Below are positions 1 to 10,416 of a stretch of 64,000 nt of DNA, one piece after another. The notes under the pieces are model-generated. The model was not told where the DNA came from, did no database searches, and was given only the letters and a program-made list of their open reading frames with translations. A program made the translations under genes and the position numbers. Source of the DNA: Ceratotherium simum simum. Taxonomy: Eukaryota > Chordata > Mammalia > Perissodactyla > Rhinocerotidae. The number at the start of each line of letters is the position of its first letter. The stretch's first letter is position 1. Location of the stretch: the NCBI RefSeq assembly GCF_000283155.1, contig NW_004454162.1, forward strand, positions 56,196,827 through 56,260,826, in the 5' to 3' direction.

Positions 1-330
1 ACGAGGGTGGGCCCGCGGCGCGGCGCGGGGGGGACCGGCGGGGGCGGGGGCGGGGCAGAGGGGGACCGGCGTGGGCGGGAGGCTGCGCCGGGAGCCGGAG
101 GCCGGGAGAAGCCGGCTGCGAGGGAGCGGGGTGTCAGGGCGCGGCGGCCTGTGGTCGCGACCCGGGCTCACGAGACACTGAGGAACTTGGGTCCGAAGGT
201 TACGTCCTTTCGCCCGGCACCGCCTTCCGCGGCTCTTCCTGGTTTTGCAGTGTTCGGGGCTGCAGGACTTGGCGCAGGCCAGGGCCTAGCCACCATCCCT
301 GTTTTATCCTATTAGGCTTCGCCGTCGGGG
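1..330. promoter_or_regulatory. CpG island, probable promoter/first-exon edge
   Basis: The first 330 bases are extremely G+C rich and full of CpG dinucleotides, unlike the CpG-poor remainder of the window. In mammals such unmethylated blocks normally mark promoters and first exons. The block is cut by the window edge, so neither the gene nor its direction can be fixed. A 102-codon open frame from base 7 has the Gly/Arg/Ala-rich composition expected of any open frame in GC-rich DNA and is not supported as coding. Sequence after about 340 returns to ordinary composition, which fits an intron or upstream flank. Confidence 0.75.
36..57. promoter_or_regulatory. Overlapping GC boxes (Sp/KLF-type sites)
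   Basis: A short G-rich run holds overlapping GGGGCGGGG-type motifs, the classical binding site of Sp1/KLF zinc-finger factors. It lies inside the CpG island, which fits a TATA-less housekeeping-type promoter. Function is inferred from motif and context only. Confidence 0.5.
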
Positions 331-690
331 CGTCTGGGAGCCTGAGAGTTGAGAACAGAAAGAGCCCTTAACTGCCATCTCTAATCCCTACGTTTGTAGT
401 TGAGGAACCTGAAGCTTTGCCGCGAAATGGCTTGTGCAGACTTCCACAGTCCAGGTCGAATAGGCTCAGCCGAAAACTGCTTTATTTTTGCAGGAAAAAC
501 AATTTGCATTACCTTTTCAGCAGTTAAATATCAAATAGCGGTTCATTAAGCAGGCTTTCATCGTAAGATCTGCCCGCTTTCCTCTCTGACCACATCTCCT
601 GTTACTCTGCGCTTCTCCCGTTCCACTCCAGCCATCCGGGCCTCTGTCCTAGAAGACTCCAGGCTTGTGCGTAGATATGCATATGGCTAC
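331..690. other. Unassigned sequence next to the CpG island
   Basis: Sequence of ordinary composition with no recognisable repeat or convincing exon. It could be first-intron or upstream flank of the gene served by the CpG island. Confidence 0.4.
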
Positions 691-915
691 CTCACCTGTT
701 GCAAGTCTGTGCTTGTCGTGGCCTTTTGCAAAAACTTAAAATTGCAGCCCGTCTTCCCATCCTTCTTACTCTGCCTTACCCTTTTTTCATGGCACTTAAC
801 ACCCTTACCCACACTCTACACTATGCACATTGATGTTTATTTTCTCCCCCTTTGAGAATGTAGCCTCCATAGGGCTGAACTCTGGCACCCTATTAGTATT
901 TGTTGAATGAAAGAA
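691..915 (-). mobile_element. L2 LINE 3'-end relic
   Basis: The stretch ends with a run resembling the antisense L2 3' end: a pattern like 'gaatgtagcctccatagggc ... tttgttgaatgaa', the reverse of the usual L2 tail region. It is an old, diverged copy. The left boundary is uncertain. Confidence 0.5.
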
Positions 916-1032
916 TGCATGATTACATTAGCATTAAGCAAAACTTTAGAGAGAAAAACTTAAGGAAGATACTGTACAAACTAGAGAGGAATTTTTAGCA
1001 AGATTATTTTATTTATATTAATAAATCCTGTA

Positions 1033-1203
1033 GCTTAGTACTTCTCAAACTTCAGTGAACATGTGAACTGCCTGGGGATTTTGTTAAAATGCAGAGTCGG
1101 ATTCAGGTTGGGGTTTAAGATTCTGCATATGTAACAAAATACACAGAGAATGCCAATGCCACTGACTCTTAAGACCACACTTTGAATATGAAGGCTTTAG
1201 CTC
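1033..1203 (+). mobile_element. MER5-type hAT-Charlie DNA transposon relic
   Basis: It opens with a 'gtacttctcaaacttcagtg' pattern and closes with 'gaccacactttgaatatgaa', which are imperfect inverted ends typical of MER5A/B non-autonomous hAT-Charlie elements. The centre ('ttgttaaaatgcagagtcgg ... attctgcatatgtaac') also fits. There is no coding capacity. Confidence 0.65.
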
Positions 1204-1256
1204 AATCTAGACTAAGGTTTGGGGAATATTTTGTTAGATGTGTTTATGATGCCTAC

Positions 1257-1603
1257 TCTCTTAGTCTGTTCCCGCTGCTACAACAAAATACTGTAGACTG
1301 AGTAGCTTATAAACAACAGAATTTTATTTCTCACAGTCAGAAGGCTGGAAGTCCAAGATCAGGTCCCAGCCTTGTCAGGTGAAGGCTCTCTTCTGGGTCG
1401 CTGACTTCTGGTTGTACCTTCACCTGACAGAAGAGGGAGGGATCTCTCTGGAGCCTCTTTTATAATCTCATTCATGAGGGTTCCACCTTCTAGAGTTAAG
1501 CACTTCCGAAAGGCCCCACCTCCTAATACCATCACCTTTGGGAGTTAGAATTTCAAATATGAACTTCGGGGGGGACACAAACATTCAGGCCATAGCACTC
1601 ACT
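1257..1603 (-). mobile_element. MLT1-like solo LTR (ERVL-MaLR)
   Basis: Read on the minus strand it begins 'tgctatggcctgaatgtttg', passes 'aggaggtggggcctttcgga', and ends 'aacagactaagag'. These are hallmark segments of the MLT1/MST LTR family of mammalian apparent LTR retrotransposons. No internal region or second LTR is next to it, so it is a solo LTR. Confidence 0.8.
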
Positions 1604-2214
1604 ATATGAAAGCCACCTTCTAGTCATTGCAAGGATAAGTAAGAACTGATCTTTGCTGTTTAGGAGTTGATGGAGTAGGACAGAATATAACATTCAATTC
1701 CGTTCCATAAACATTTTCGTAGTAGCCATCACAGGTTGGGTTACCAGGAAGTAGAATCTGAGGGGAGATTAGTGTGAAAGACTTGCCCTTCTGTGCTCTT
1801 TGGATTGACCCCTGTGAGAGGGAGGTGAAGGAGACAGGATTGAGCAGAGGGAGAAGTTGATCTGTGATGCCATCCCAACAGAGGCTTCAGCCGACCCCTT
1901 GGAGCTGGGATGACCTTTTAGAGGTGTCTTGAGTTGGTACGAGTGGCTGGGCCTTCAGCTCCCAACGTTGATTAGTCATGGATGCAAACCACCCCTGGAA
2001 GGGACGTGATTTGGGGCTGTCCATTTCTTTCACTGAGACATGCTCCAAAGGGTGCTGACAGCTGCGAGCTTCTGCCAGCAGCACCACCAGCAGTGCGGAG
2101 GGGGTGGGGCTGTCTTCTGTTCCTGAAGGGGGATCTGGACACAATCAGTGTCCAGCATGGTACCTATCCTTCTGAGGCACTGTGCTAGTCACTTGGAGAC
2201 TAAAGATATTTATT
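1604..2214. other. Unassigned intergenic/intronic sequence
   Basis: No repeat or exon recognised. Short open frames on both strands overlap here but show no domain, conserved motif or codon pattern that would support a gene. Confidence 0.4.
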
Positions 2215-2480
2215 AATTCACCAAATATTACTGAGTGTGGTGATGTGTGTCCAACACTGCTAGGCACTAAGATATAGACCTGAGCAAGACAGCTGTGGCC
2301 CCTGCCCTCATGGGGCTTACAGTCTATGAGAGACTAAATAAGCATTAATCAAGCTATTACACAAGTAAATATGGAAATTGTGGTAACTGTTATCAAGGAG
2401 ATTGATGGATTTACAGAAGGACAAACAGGGGTTTAGCTTAGTCTAAGTTTTAAAGAAATTCTTTCTTAAGGCAGTTACAA
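2215..2480 (+). mobile_element. L2 LINE 3' relic
   Basis: The passage 'caacactgctaggcactaag' followed by 'cctcatggggcttacagtct' and a 'gactaaataagcattaatc' tail is the L2 3'-end signature in the sense direction. Diverged and truncated. Confidence 0.65.
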
Positions 2481-2709
2481 TTATGTTATGACCTGAAGGA
2501 TAAGGGGGAATTAGCCTGGGTAAAGCTGCGGGCTGGGGAGGTCACAGGCTAGTGAGAGAGGTAGGAGGAAGATATGTTTTTAAATCCCATATAAGTGTTA
2601 TATAGCCACACAGAAGGCCAGTGAGCAGCACCAGTTTCCTTGGTAAAAATCCAATGCCTAATGGCTGGAGAATATCCAAGTAAACAGTAGTCCCACTACA
2701 TTGTCTGAG

Positions 2710-2902
2710 TTTTTTTTGTTTGGTGAGGAAGATTGGTCCTGGGCTAACATCCGTGCCCATCTTCCTCTACTTTATGTGGGACGCCGCCACAGCATGGCTT
2801 GATGAGTGGTACTTATGCCCGCGGCCAGGATCCGAACCTGAGAGCCCCAGGCTGCCAAAATGGAGTGCATGAACTTAACCACTATGCCACCAGGCTGGCC
2901 CC
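2710..2902 (-). mobile_element. ERE SINE (perissodactyl tRNA-derived)
   Basis: Minus-strand copy: poly-T at the left, then a 'gaggaagattggtcctgggc' tail, and at the right the complement of the tRNA-like head ('ccaccaggctggccc'). It is the short class of about 190 bp. The flanks share a loose 'tctg(t)gagttttt', a possible target duplication. Confidence 0.9.
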
Positions 2903-3540
2903 CATCTGTGAGTTTTTAAAACCAAGGAAACCAGTGTGGAGTGAGGGGTGGGTAAGGCTAAGTATAAACTGAAGTCAGATCAGGTGCAAGGCTGTATCTT
3001 CAAGGCCACACTCAACACGGCCTGGAGGAAGTTAATAGGCCAAAGAAAATAGTTTAAGAAATTGGAAACATGACCTAATGAGAAAGGAGGCTGGGTGTTC
3101 AGCCAGCTGTGCGCTCTGGCTCTTGTGCATTTCCTTCCTGTTTCTCTAGAGCAGAGATATCTGCCAGGTCCCCTGTAAGGGAGGAAGGCAGATTGAAAAG
3201 TCTGTGGCTGAAGCATGTAGTTCTGAATCCTGATTATTCTATAAATTGTAGCCAATACTCTCTACCGTCTCATCCTCACATCTACCTGTGCCTCCACACT
3301 GTCCCTCACTTCCCTTCGTTTTTGCCATAGCCCTTATGACCATGTGGAGAGGTATATATAATATCTCCACAAGTATATAAGAACTGATATGGTGGTAATC
3401 ATCACCAAGGAGAACAACAGGATTATGGGAGCATAAACGGGGACTTGACTTATTCTAAGATTTAAGGAAGTTCTTTATATATATGTGTGTGTGCTTGTAT
3501 ACATAAATATACGTATATATGCGTGTATATAAAATTGTTT
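2903..3540. other. Unassigned; short alternating TA/TG tract at the right
   Basis: No gene or clear transposon. From about 3475 to 3535 there is a degenerate alternating purine-pyrimidine run (tatatatgtgtgtgtgc...). Confidence 0.4.
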
Positions 3541-3544
3541 CAGT

Positions 3545-3662
3545 TCTCTCTTCCACTAGAAAGTCAGCTCCTTGTTTTCTTCACTGCCATACCCTCTGCA
3601 CCTGGACAAGTGCCTATCATTCCATTTCTATTGATTGAATCAATATGTGAATGAGCACAATA
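3545..3662 (-). mobile_element. L2 LINE 3'-end relic
   Basis: 'agaaagtcagctccttgttt ... tctgcacctggacaagtgcc ... ttgattgaatcaatatgtgaatgag' is a diverged antisense L2 terminus. Confidence 0.5.
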
Positions 3663-3954
3663 AGCTTGTACATGAGTGTGGGGTTGCAGCAGGTACAGGT
3701 ACATCTGTGATTGATGAAGCTGCAGTCGGGTCACTGATGAGGATTAGTCATGTTTGGATGTCATCCTGGTACTAAAAGTACCGTCTGCTCTCGCCCTGTA
3801 CACAGCCGCCTTCTGAGGAAAGCTGTCCCATTGACATCTGATGGTATCACATCAACCCCTGACTCTAGTTATCCATAGACGGCAGGGTCTTCCAGGTGGT
3901 GGCTTGTCTGGGAGCGCTGCCTAAGAGAGCAGCCAGATGCGAGACGGTGACTGT

Positions 3955-4470
3955 GGCAGACATTGCTCATTAGCTGGCTGCTAATAGCCTTTCTCAGTAT
4001 CCTTCCACCTTCCTGCCTTCCCACAACAGAGGCTATAAAAGCTCAATACTCACTTTCCCAACCTTCATGGCAGCCAAGCATGGTCATATGACACACTTGT
4101 GGTCAATGAGACATAAGTAGAAGTCTGTGTGTGTGTGCATGCGTGCACGTGTGTAAGGCAGATTCAACAGGAGAGCTTGCAGACCTAGATCCTTCTCTAA
4201 TCTTCCTGCCTTGAATGTAGACACAATGATGCCTGGATCTGCAGCAGCCATCTTGCAGCCACGAGGCAACATGATTGAGGATGAAAAACCAACAGCTGAA
4301 AATGGAAGAAAGAAAGCCGGAGTTGTTGATGTCAGCATTGAGCCACTGAACCAATGTCTGCAACCACCTACCTCTGGATTCTTGTTATAGGAGAAGAAAT
4401 AAAGCCTTATTGATGTAAGCCACTTCCAGTTTGGTTTTCTGTTAATTGAGCTGAAATTTTATCTCACTCA
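3955..4470 (+). mobile_element. LTR-like interspersed repeat, family uncertain
   Basis: Recognisable pieces in order are 'ggctataaaagctcaatact', 'gtcatatgacacacttgtgg', 'atctgcagcagccatcttgc', a polyadenylation-like 'gaaataaagccttatt', then 'gtaagccacttccagtttgg'. This arrangement, including the downstream AATAAA, resembles a mammalian LTR in the sense direction. I recognise the pattern as a common interspersed repeat but cannot name the subfamily with certainty. Confidence 0.5.
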
Positions 4471-4575
4471 ATGTCAGGCCAACCTAAATGAATTCTCTTT
4501 CAGAGAGCTGGAATGTAAACCACAACGGAAAGGAGTGTGGCCAGGGGAAGGGAGGAAAGGAAAAAGAAGCAGCAA

Positions 4576-4770
4576 GGGGCTGGCCCGGTGGCGTAGTGGT
4601 TAAGTTCATGCACTCCACTTCGGCAGCCCAGGGTTCGTGGGTTTGGATCCTCAGCGCAGACCTATGCATCCCTCATCAAGCCATGCTGAGGCAGGTGTCC
4701 CACGTGCAAAATAGAGGAAGATGGGCACAGATGTGAGCTCAGGGACCATCTTCCTCATTAAACAAAAAAA
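4576..4770 (+). mobile_element. ERE SINE
   Basis: Sense copy from the tRNA-like head 'ggctggcccggtggcgtagt' through 'aatagaggaagatgggcaca' to a short poly-A. An 'agcagcaa' direct repeat flanks both ends, consistent with a target-site duplication. Short class. Confidence 0.92.
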
Positions 4771-5600
4771 CCAGCAGCAGCAAAGTTGAGGACAGAAAGT
4801 GGAGCACTAGACCAGCGAGCAAAGAAGACCTCCGTGGAAGCGAGAACGAGAGGCCCAGCTCTTGGGGCTGCAGCCACCACCGGAGGCTTGGGAGCTGTGC
4901 TGAGTCCCCTGCAGTGCTCCCTCCCTGTGGCCTCTGAGGACTGGCTCACTGGTGACTATTTCCTCATCTGACTTTCCCACATGGCTTCACCAAGATCCCT
5001 TGTCTCTAAAGGAGATCTGAGTGTCTCTGTCCCTTGCCCTCGCAGAGCCTACCTAACACAATTTCTAGCCATGTGTGGTCAGCCTGACTAAGGACATCTC
5101 CCGCATTCTTTTAGAAAATGTCTCAACATCACACGAAACACTGGCTGGACAAACTGCTGCTGAGATGAACCAGGCAAGTGAAGCAGCCGGCAGTTGTCCT
5201 CAGGGCCTCGCACCTCCTCCTTCAGGCTTCTCTCTGTCCGTCTCAGTGCTCTCCCTCTCCACTCAGTGCACCTTCTCAGACACGGAGAGCCCTCCCCCTC
5301 TGACAAGACCTAGAGCCGCCTGGGTCACAAGGCGCTGCCCAAGGCTTCTCTCAACCTTGATCTTCCATCAGCATTTAGGTGAACAGGTCTGTAATCTGCA
5401 GGCAGATGCTGTTAGCTGGCTCTGGGTAAAGATGGACAAACGGATTAATTTGTAGATATCAGCATTTGATAATCACGTTAGGGTTAGCACTCCTAGATAT
5501 TTTAGCGTTATAACAGTTGCTAACGAGTCAAACCATGGATTTGCAATAGTGACATTGGAGGTCTTCACAAGAACGTAGAAGGTAAGATATTTTGTTCTGG
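4771..5600. other. Unassigned sequence with a 126-codon chance ORF
   Basis: The longest open frame here (5075-5455, plus) has a Ser/Leu/Pro-rich translation with no recognisable domain. It overlaps an open antisense frame, so I treat it as chance. No transposon recognised. Confidence 0.4.
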
Positions 5601-5614
5601 GAGAAAGGACTTTT

Positions 5615-5856
5615 GTGTGTGTGTGAGAAAGACTGGCTCTGAGCTAACATCTGTGTCAATCATCCTCTTTTTTGCTGAGGAAGATTAGCTCTGAGCTAAC
5701 ATCTGTGCCCATCTTTCCCTATTTTGTATATGGGATGCCACCACAGCATGGCTTGATGAGTGGTGCATTGGTCCGCGCCCAGGATTGGAACCCGCGAACC
5801 CTTGGCCGCTGAAGCAGAGTGCATGAACTTAACCAGTATGCCACCGGGCTGGCCCT
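5615..5856 (-). mobile_element. ERE SINE, long class with duplicated tail
   Basis: Minus-strand ERE in which the 'gaggaagattagctctgagc' tail unit occurs twice in tandem, giving about 240 bp instead of 190. It is flanked by a perfect 14-bp direct repeat, gagaaaggactttt, at 5601-5614 and 5857-5870. That is a clean target-site duplication and fixes the boundaries. Confidence 0.96.
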
Positions 5857-5870
5857 GAGAAAGGACTTTT

Positions 5871-6962
5871 TGAGTACCTTTCAATTTATGATATGACAGC
5901 CCGTTTTCCAAAAGACAGGGCACACCTGATGCTACTTACTGCAAAAGAGCAGCTTATGGACTGAACTCGGCCAGTGAGCATGTTTGGTTTGGTCAGCAGA
6001 GAGAATTTTCTTTTCATTGGTTCTAGACAGAGTATACATTCTTTTTAAGTTTTTAATGTCTGTATTTATTAATATTATCCTGTATGTCAACGCTGGGTTT
6101 CTAGAGCAGAGCATATTAATATTTACTTACAGCAAACAATCACCCCATCCCCTCTTTGTCTCAGTTCTTACCCCAAAGGGCGATGGGATGAGAACCCAAT
6201 GTCGTCATCCTACATGTAACAGTGTATATCCCTCCCCTTCTGAGAGAGAAAGAGAAGTCTGTTGCTCCCTATTGTAAACAAATTCTCCTTGGGGACACAA
6301 AGTAGGAGGACCCTGTGTTCTTCCCCTTTGGGGTGTAATCAGTTTCCCCACAGGGAAGATAAGACCAGAGTCTCCAGCTTCACTTCCCAGGAGATGTCTC
6401 CATGGTCCGGGGGGATCCATTGCTCCCTGACATAAAAAAAACTCGTAGCTCTGGGGAGGTAGATCTCTCTGGAATTCTCATTAGGTCATCACTCATACGT
6501 TCACTTCCAGGCTTCTTCTTTTAGCTCAGATCCCAAATGTCAGTAAAATTTCCTCAGAAATCCTAACTGTACAGAAACATAGAAATTTTCTCTGTCACCC
6601 AGTTCTCCAGTTGAACCACAGGCCCCCACCTCCATCATCTCACACGCTGCTTGATTTGTGTTACCTTCTTGGTTCCTGCAGGCATTTGGATTTGAGACCT
6701 CTGCCTCATGTGATGCTTTAATTTAAATTAACCTTCGAGAATACCTTGACACCAAGCTATCGTAATCAATGCTTTGACCAAAGAACGAACGTATATGTGC
6801 TCCCACCCAGATACACCACGTATATCTGTGCTGCCACATATACGGGTATTTCACCCTCTAAAAAGAGATGAAGTACATTAAGTTTGTGTGAATAAAGAAT
6901 TTATGTGATTTTTTTGGACTATAAATCAAATCAAAATGAAAAGATAACTTCTAACTACTTGC
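5871..6962. other. Unassigned intergenic/intronic sequence
   Basis: About 1.1 kb with no recognised repeat, RNA gene or exon. Short frames only. Confidence 0.4.
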
Positions 6963-7322
6963 TGTAGGCTGAATGTCTGTGTCCCCCCAGAATTCATGTT
7001 CAATCCTGACTCCCCATGGGAAGGTATTTGGAGGTGGGGCCTTCGGGAGGTGATTAGGACATGAGGACAGAACCCTCATGAACGAGATTAGTGCCCTTAT
7101 AAAAGAGACCCCAGAGAGCCCCCTCGCCCCTTCCGTCATGTGAGGACACAGCAAGAAAATGCTAGTCTACGGCCAAGAAGTGGGCCCGCACAAGGCACCG
7201 AATCTGCGAGTGCCTTGGTCTTGGACTTCCCAGCCTCCAGAACTGTGAGAAGTAAATTTCTGTTGCTTGTAAGCCACCCAGTCTATGGTAATCTGTTATA
7301 GCAGCCCAAACAGATTAAGACA
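6963..7322 (+). mobile_element. MLT1-like solo LTR (ERVL-MaLR)
   Basis: Sense-orientation LTR with TG...CA ends. It contains 'ttggaggtggggccttcggg', 'tagtgcccttataaaagaga' (TATA region), 'catgtgaggacacagcaaga', 'gaagtaaatttctgttgctt' (degenerate polyadenylation region) and the terminal 'gcagcccaaacagattaaga'. No obvious five-base target duplication remains, as expected for an old copy. Confidence 0.85.
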
Positions 7323-7466
7323 CTATTTCAAATTATGTAGAAAAAGATTTTATCTACATGACAGTTTGTCACATGGAGAAGCGTGTTAATCTCATCACAG
7401 AACCCTAGCTGCTGGTTAGGACTGAGCAAGACCGTCTTTTCTTTGGTCAGTCTGTCCTCAGACATT

Positions 7467-7735
7467 TCGCAGAGACAGTATAGTACACTGAGTGATACAG
7501 CCTCTGAAGCTGGACCACCTGAGTTCAACGTGTCCATCACCGTTGACGAGCCTGTGATCTTGGGCAAGACACTTAACTTCTCTGAGCCTCGGTTTCATTA
7601 CCTATAGAGTGGAGACAGAATAAGGCACACCACACAGGGTCATTGTGTAGGCCAAAGGAGGTAACGTGGACAGTGCCTAGCCCCATGCTGACAGGTGAGT
7701 GGATGAACGTGAGCTGTGTGTTATTTGCTGGATTC
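7467..7735 (+). mobile_element. MIR SINE
   Basis: 'cagtatagtacactgagtga ... gaagctggaccacctgagttc ... cttgggcaagacacttaact ... cctcggtttcattacctata' follows the MIR consensus order, including the core 'cttgggcaag'. Ancient mammalian SINE. Confidence 0.8.
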
Positions 7736-8304
7736 CATCCCGCCCTCCCCCTGCCTAGTGATTTAAGGAAGAATAAGCCATAATTCCTTCTCTGAAGGAA
7801 CTTATTGTATGAGAGAGAGAGAGTTGGACTAAAAATGGCCTTATAGCTGTATTTGTCTTATAAGAGAAGTTGGTGCCAGCTCTGGTGTGAACGCAGCAGG
7901 GCGTGGTCAGCTCTGCTCCAAGGGGGTGGATGAGTCAGGAAATTCCTTAGAGAGGAGGGGACCTTTGAACTAAAGCTTGAAACCAGTTTCCGCTCTCACC
8001 TTGGGCTCCTAGCAACCACCAAATAGTGGTGGAGAAAATAAAATAGAAATTTTAATAGTATGTAATTTTCCTGTAGATCAAAAGAAATGACTATATCTTT
8101 GACAAAGATGCCCACTACCTTAGATTTCAGTGCAAGTTAACAAATCTGTAAGTGTCGTTAGCTTGCATTTCCCCTGTTTTGCCTTTTATAACTTCTGCAC
8201 TTACAGACCCATGAACTCTACACCTCCACTGCACCCCATTCCTTAGTCATTCACGTCTGGCTTAAGTACATCAGCAGTCTAGTGGAAGACCAGAGAAGAG
8301 CTTG
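7736..8304. other. Unassigned sequence
   Basis: No gene or clear repeat beyond a short GA run near 7809-7822. Confidence 0.4.
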
Positions 8305-8668
8305 TTTTTTTTTAAATTGAGGTGTAATTGACATATAACATTATATTAGTTTCAGGTGTACAACATAATGATTCGATATTTGTATACATTGTGAAATGAT
8401 CACCATGATAAGTCTAGTTAACACAGTCACCACACAGTTAAAAATTTTTTTTCATATGATAAGAACTTTTAAGATCTAGCCCCTTAGCAACTTTCAAATA
8501 TGCAATACTATGTTATTAACTATAGTCACCATGCTGTGCATCACATTCCCAGGACTTATTTATTTTACAACTGGAAGTTTGTACCTTTGGAGCCCCTTTA
8601 CCCATTTCGCCCACCCCCCTCCTCTTGCTTCTGGCAACCACCAATCTGTTCTCTGTATCTATGAAGGA
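8305..8668 (-). mobile_element. L1 LINE 3'-end fragment
   Basis: 'ttgaggtgtaattgacatat ... ttcaggtgtacaacataatg ... ctatagtcaccatgctgtgc ... ttctggcaaccaccaatctg' is the antisense of a well-known older L1 3' end. Truncated, non-coding. Confidence 0.85.
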
Positions 8669-8792
8669 GGTTGCTTATTAAAATGAAGATATAATGAAAT
8701 CAAGGCCAAAAGAAGGAGGAACAATTGAATCATGACCTAAGTGGAGATGTTAGCGTATTTTTTAAAAACTGCATCAAAAGACAAGGATGGTT

Positions 8793-8977
8793 GGGGCCTG
8801 CCCAGTGGCATAGTGGTTAAGTTCACAAGCTCCACTTTGGTGGCCCAGGGTTCAAGGGTTCTGCTCAGCAAGCCATGCTGTGGCTGTGTCCCGCATACAA
8901 AATAGAGGAAGATGGGCATGGATGTTAGCTCAAGGACAATCTTCCTCACCAAGAAGAAGAAGAAGAAGAAGAAGAAG
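8793..8977 (+). mobile_element. ERE SINE
   Basis: Sense copy with head 'ggggcctgcccagtggcata' and tail 'aggacaatcttcctcacc', ending in an (AAG)n tract where poly-A is usual. A perfect 9-bp direct repeat aggatggtt lies at 8784-8792 and 8978-8986. Confidence 0.95.
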
Positions 8978-8979
8978 AG
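8951..8979. repeat. (AAG)n microsatellite in the SINE tail
   Basis: About nine AAG triplets grown from the A-rich end of the ERE. This is a common origin of microsatellites. Confidence 0.9.
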
Positions 8980-9104
8980 GATGGTTATAATGGAAACATA
9001 GAAAAAACGTGGAGTTTTGGGAGGGTGTCCCCAGCAGAGTCCCAGGGGGAGAGGATGTCCTTTCCTGATGATGCACAAATCTAGTCCCTGTGCCGGAGAA
9101 CGCA

Positions 9105-9335
9105 AAGGTTAATGAAGAGTGTGGGAACCCAGACCACCTGGGTTCAAATCTCAGCCCCTCATTTCACAGCTTGGTGACCGTGGGCTTCACCTCTGTGTGC
9201 CTTATTTTCCTCATCTGTGAAGTGGGGGTTGCAGTCACATGCACCCCAATAGGGCAGATGTGAGGATCAAGGGACTGCGTGGAAGAGTGTGGTGCAGTGC
9301 CTGGCACAGAGAAAGTGCTTGAGAAATCGTGGCCA
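9105..9335 (+). mobile_element. MIR SINE
   Basis: 'agaccacctgggttcaaatc ... ttattttcctcatctgtgaag ... gcagtgcctggcacagagaa' follows the MIR consensus in order over most of its length. Confidence 0.85.
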
Positions 9336-9714
9336 GTGTGTCTCTTTTCTCGGCATCATCTGATCAGTTTCATCCTCTCTCCTCTGGCGCAGTCCCAGCA
9401 TGCTCCATACACAAGCCCGCTCCATCTCGACATTCTTGACGTTAACTTTGGTTGTTTAGTGGGGTTGAAGCGGAGACTCTGGCTGGTGGTTTCGGGTGAG
9501 ACCACCTGCTACACCCCCTTAGAACGCGTGGAACAAGCAGGCTGAGAGTGGTCACAGAAGGCTGGGGACGTGCTGACTGTCATGAAACGTTCAGGAGCCT
9601 TAGACAGGGGCCGAGCCACATCTTCTGATTGAGACGGGACCGGGAACCTCTTGAGATGACCTTGAACCCTGCCTGCAATTGGGACTCAGGAACACAGACG
9701 GTGATCAGAGGGGC

Positions 9715-10068
9715 AGCCGACGGGAGCAGCCAAGCCTGAGAGAAAGTCACCAAGAGAGGGGAGTCTGGCAGGGGGTCCATGATGGACAGAGGTCCAGCCA
9801 TTAGAGGGCCTCATTCCCTCAGGTGCAAGTCTTAACAGAGCAATGCCTGACCTCCCCACAAGAAGGAATTCTGCCAGCGGACGGCCTTCCCACGTGAACT
9901 GCAAGATCGGCTCTTCCCTGGACCTCCTGCCTGAGGGATTTTAGACTTGCCAGGCTCCATGATCATGTGAGCTGATTCCTTAAAATAAATGCTCCCCCAC
10001 CCTGGACACACACACACTCACACACCCGATTGGTTCTGCTTCCCTGGAGAATCCCGACTTATACAATC
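9715..10068 (+). mobile_element. 3' part of an LTR-like repeat
   Basis: The right end 'ctccatgatcatgtgagctgattccttaaaataaatgctc ... gattggttctgcttccctgg agaatcccgacttatacaa' is the polyadenylation/terminal section of a common mammalian LTR. The subfamily is not named and the left limit is approximate. Confidence 0.6.
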
Positions 10069-10214
10069 ATGCTTAGTGTTTCAAAGTTCAGTTGGTGATT
10101 TCATAGACTGTGCCGGCAGCTCTTTCTGATCAACCCCGGGAAGCATGAGGATCTGCCCAGAACATTGTGGCTGTCTCTCGCAACAGGCCTCCCAGCCTCC
10201 CCTGCTGCACTGCA

Positions 10215-10416
10215 CTCATGGGGTCAGGGGAGCGGACCCCGACCCTTACTCGAGGCCCACCTTCATGATGCAGGGCAATCTGCTTTACTCAAAGGTCTCC
10301 AATTTAAATGTAAATCTCATCCAAAATTACCCTCACAGAAACACCCAGAATAATGTTTGACTAACCATCTGAGCACTGTGGTCTAACCAAGTGGACACAC
10401 AAAATTAACCATCACA
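10215..10416 (-). mobile_element. 5' part of an LTR-like repeat, inverted
   Basis: Read on the minus strand it starts 'tgtgatggttaattttgtgt' and continues 'gtccacttggttagaccac ... attattctgggtgtttctg'. I recognise this as the start of the same LTR type whose 3' part lies just to the left in the opposite direction. No coding function. Confidence 0.6.

Noticed and set aside
7..315. 102-codon open frame in the CpG island as a coding first exon
   Set aside because: Gly/Arg/Ala-rich translation is what any frame in such GC-rich DNA gives. No domain, and no way to confirm a splice donor or gene direction.
4580..4650. tRNA-like heads of the EREs as tRNA genes
   Set aside because: A- and B-box-like motifs belong to SINE heads. 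There is no tRNA cloverleaf continuation, and the elements have SINE tails and target duplications.
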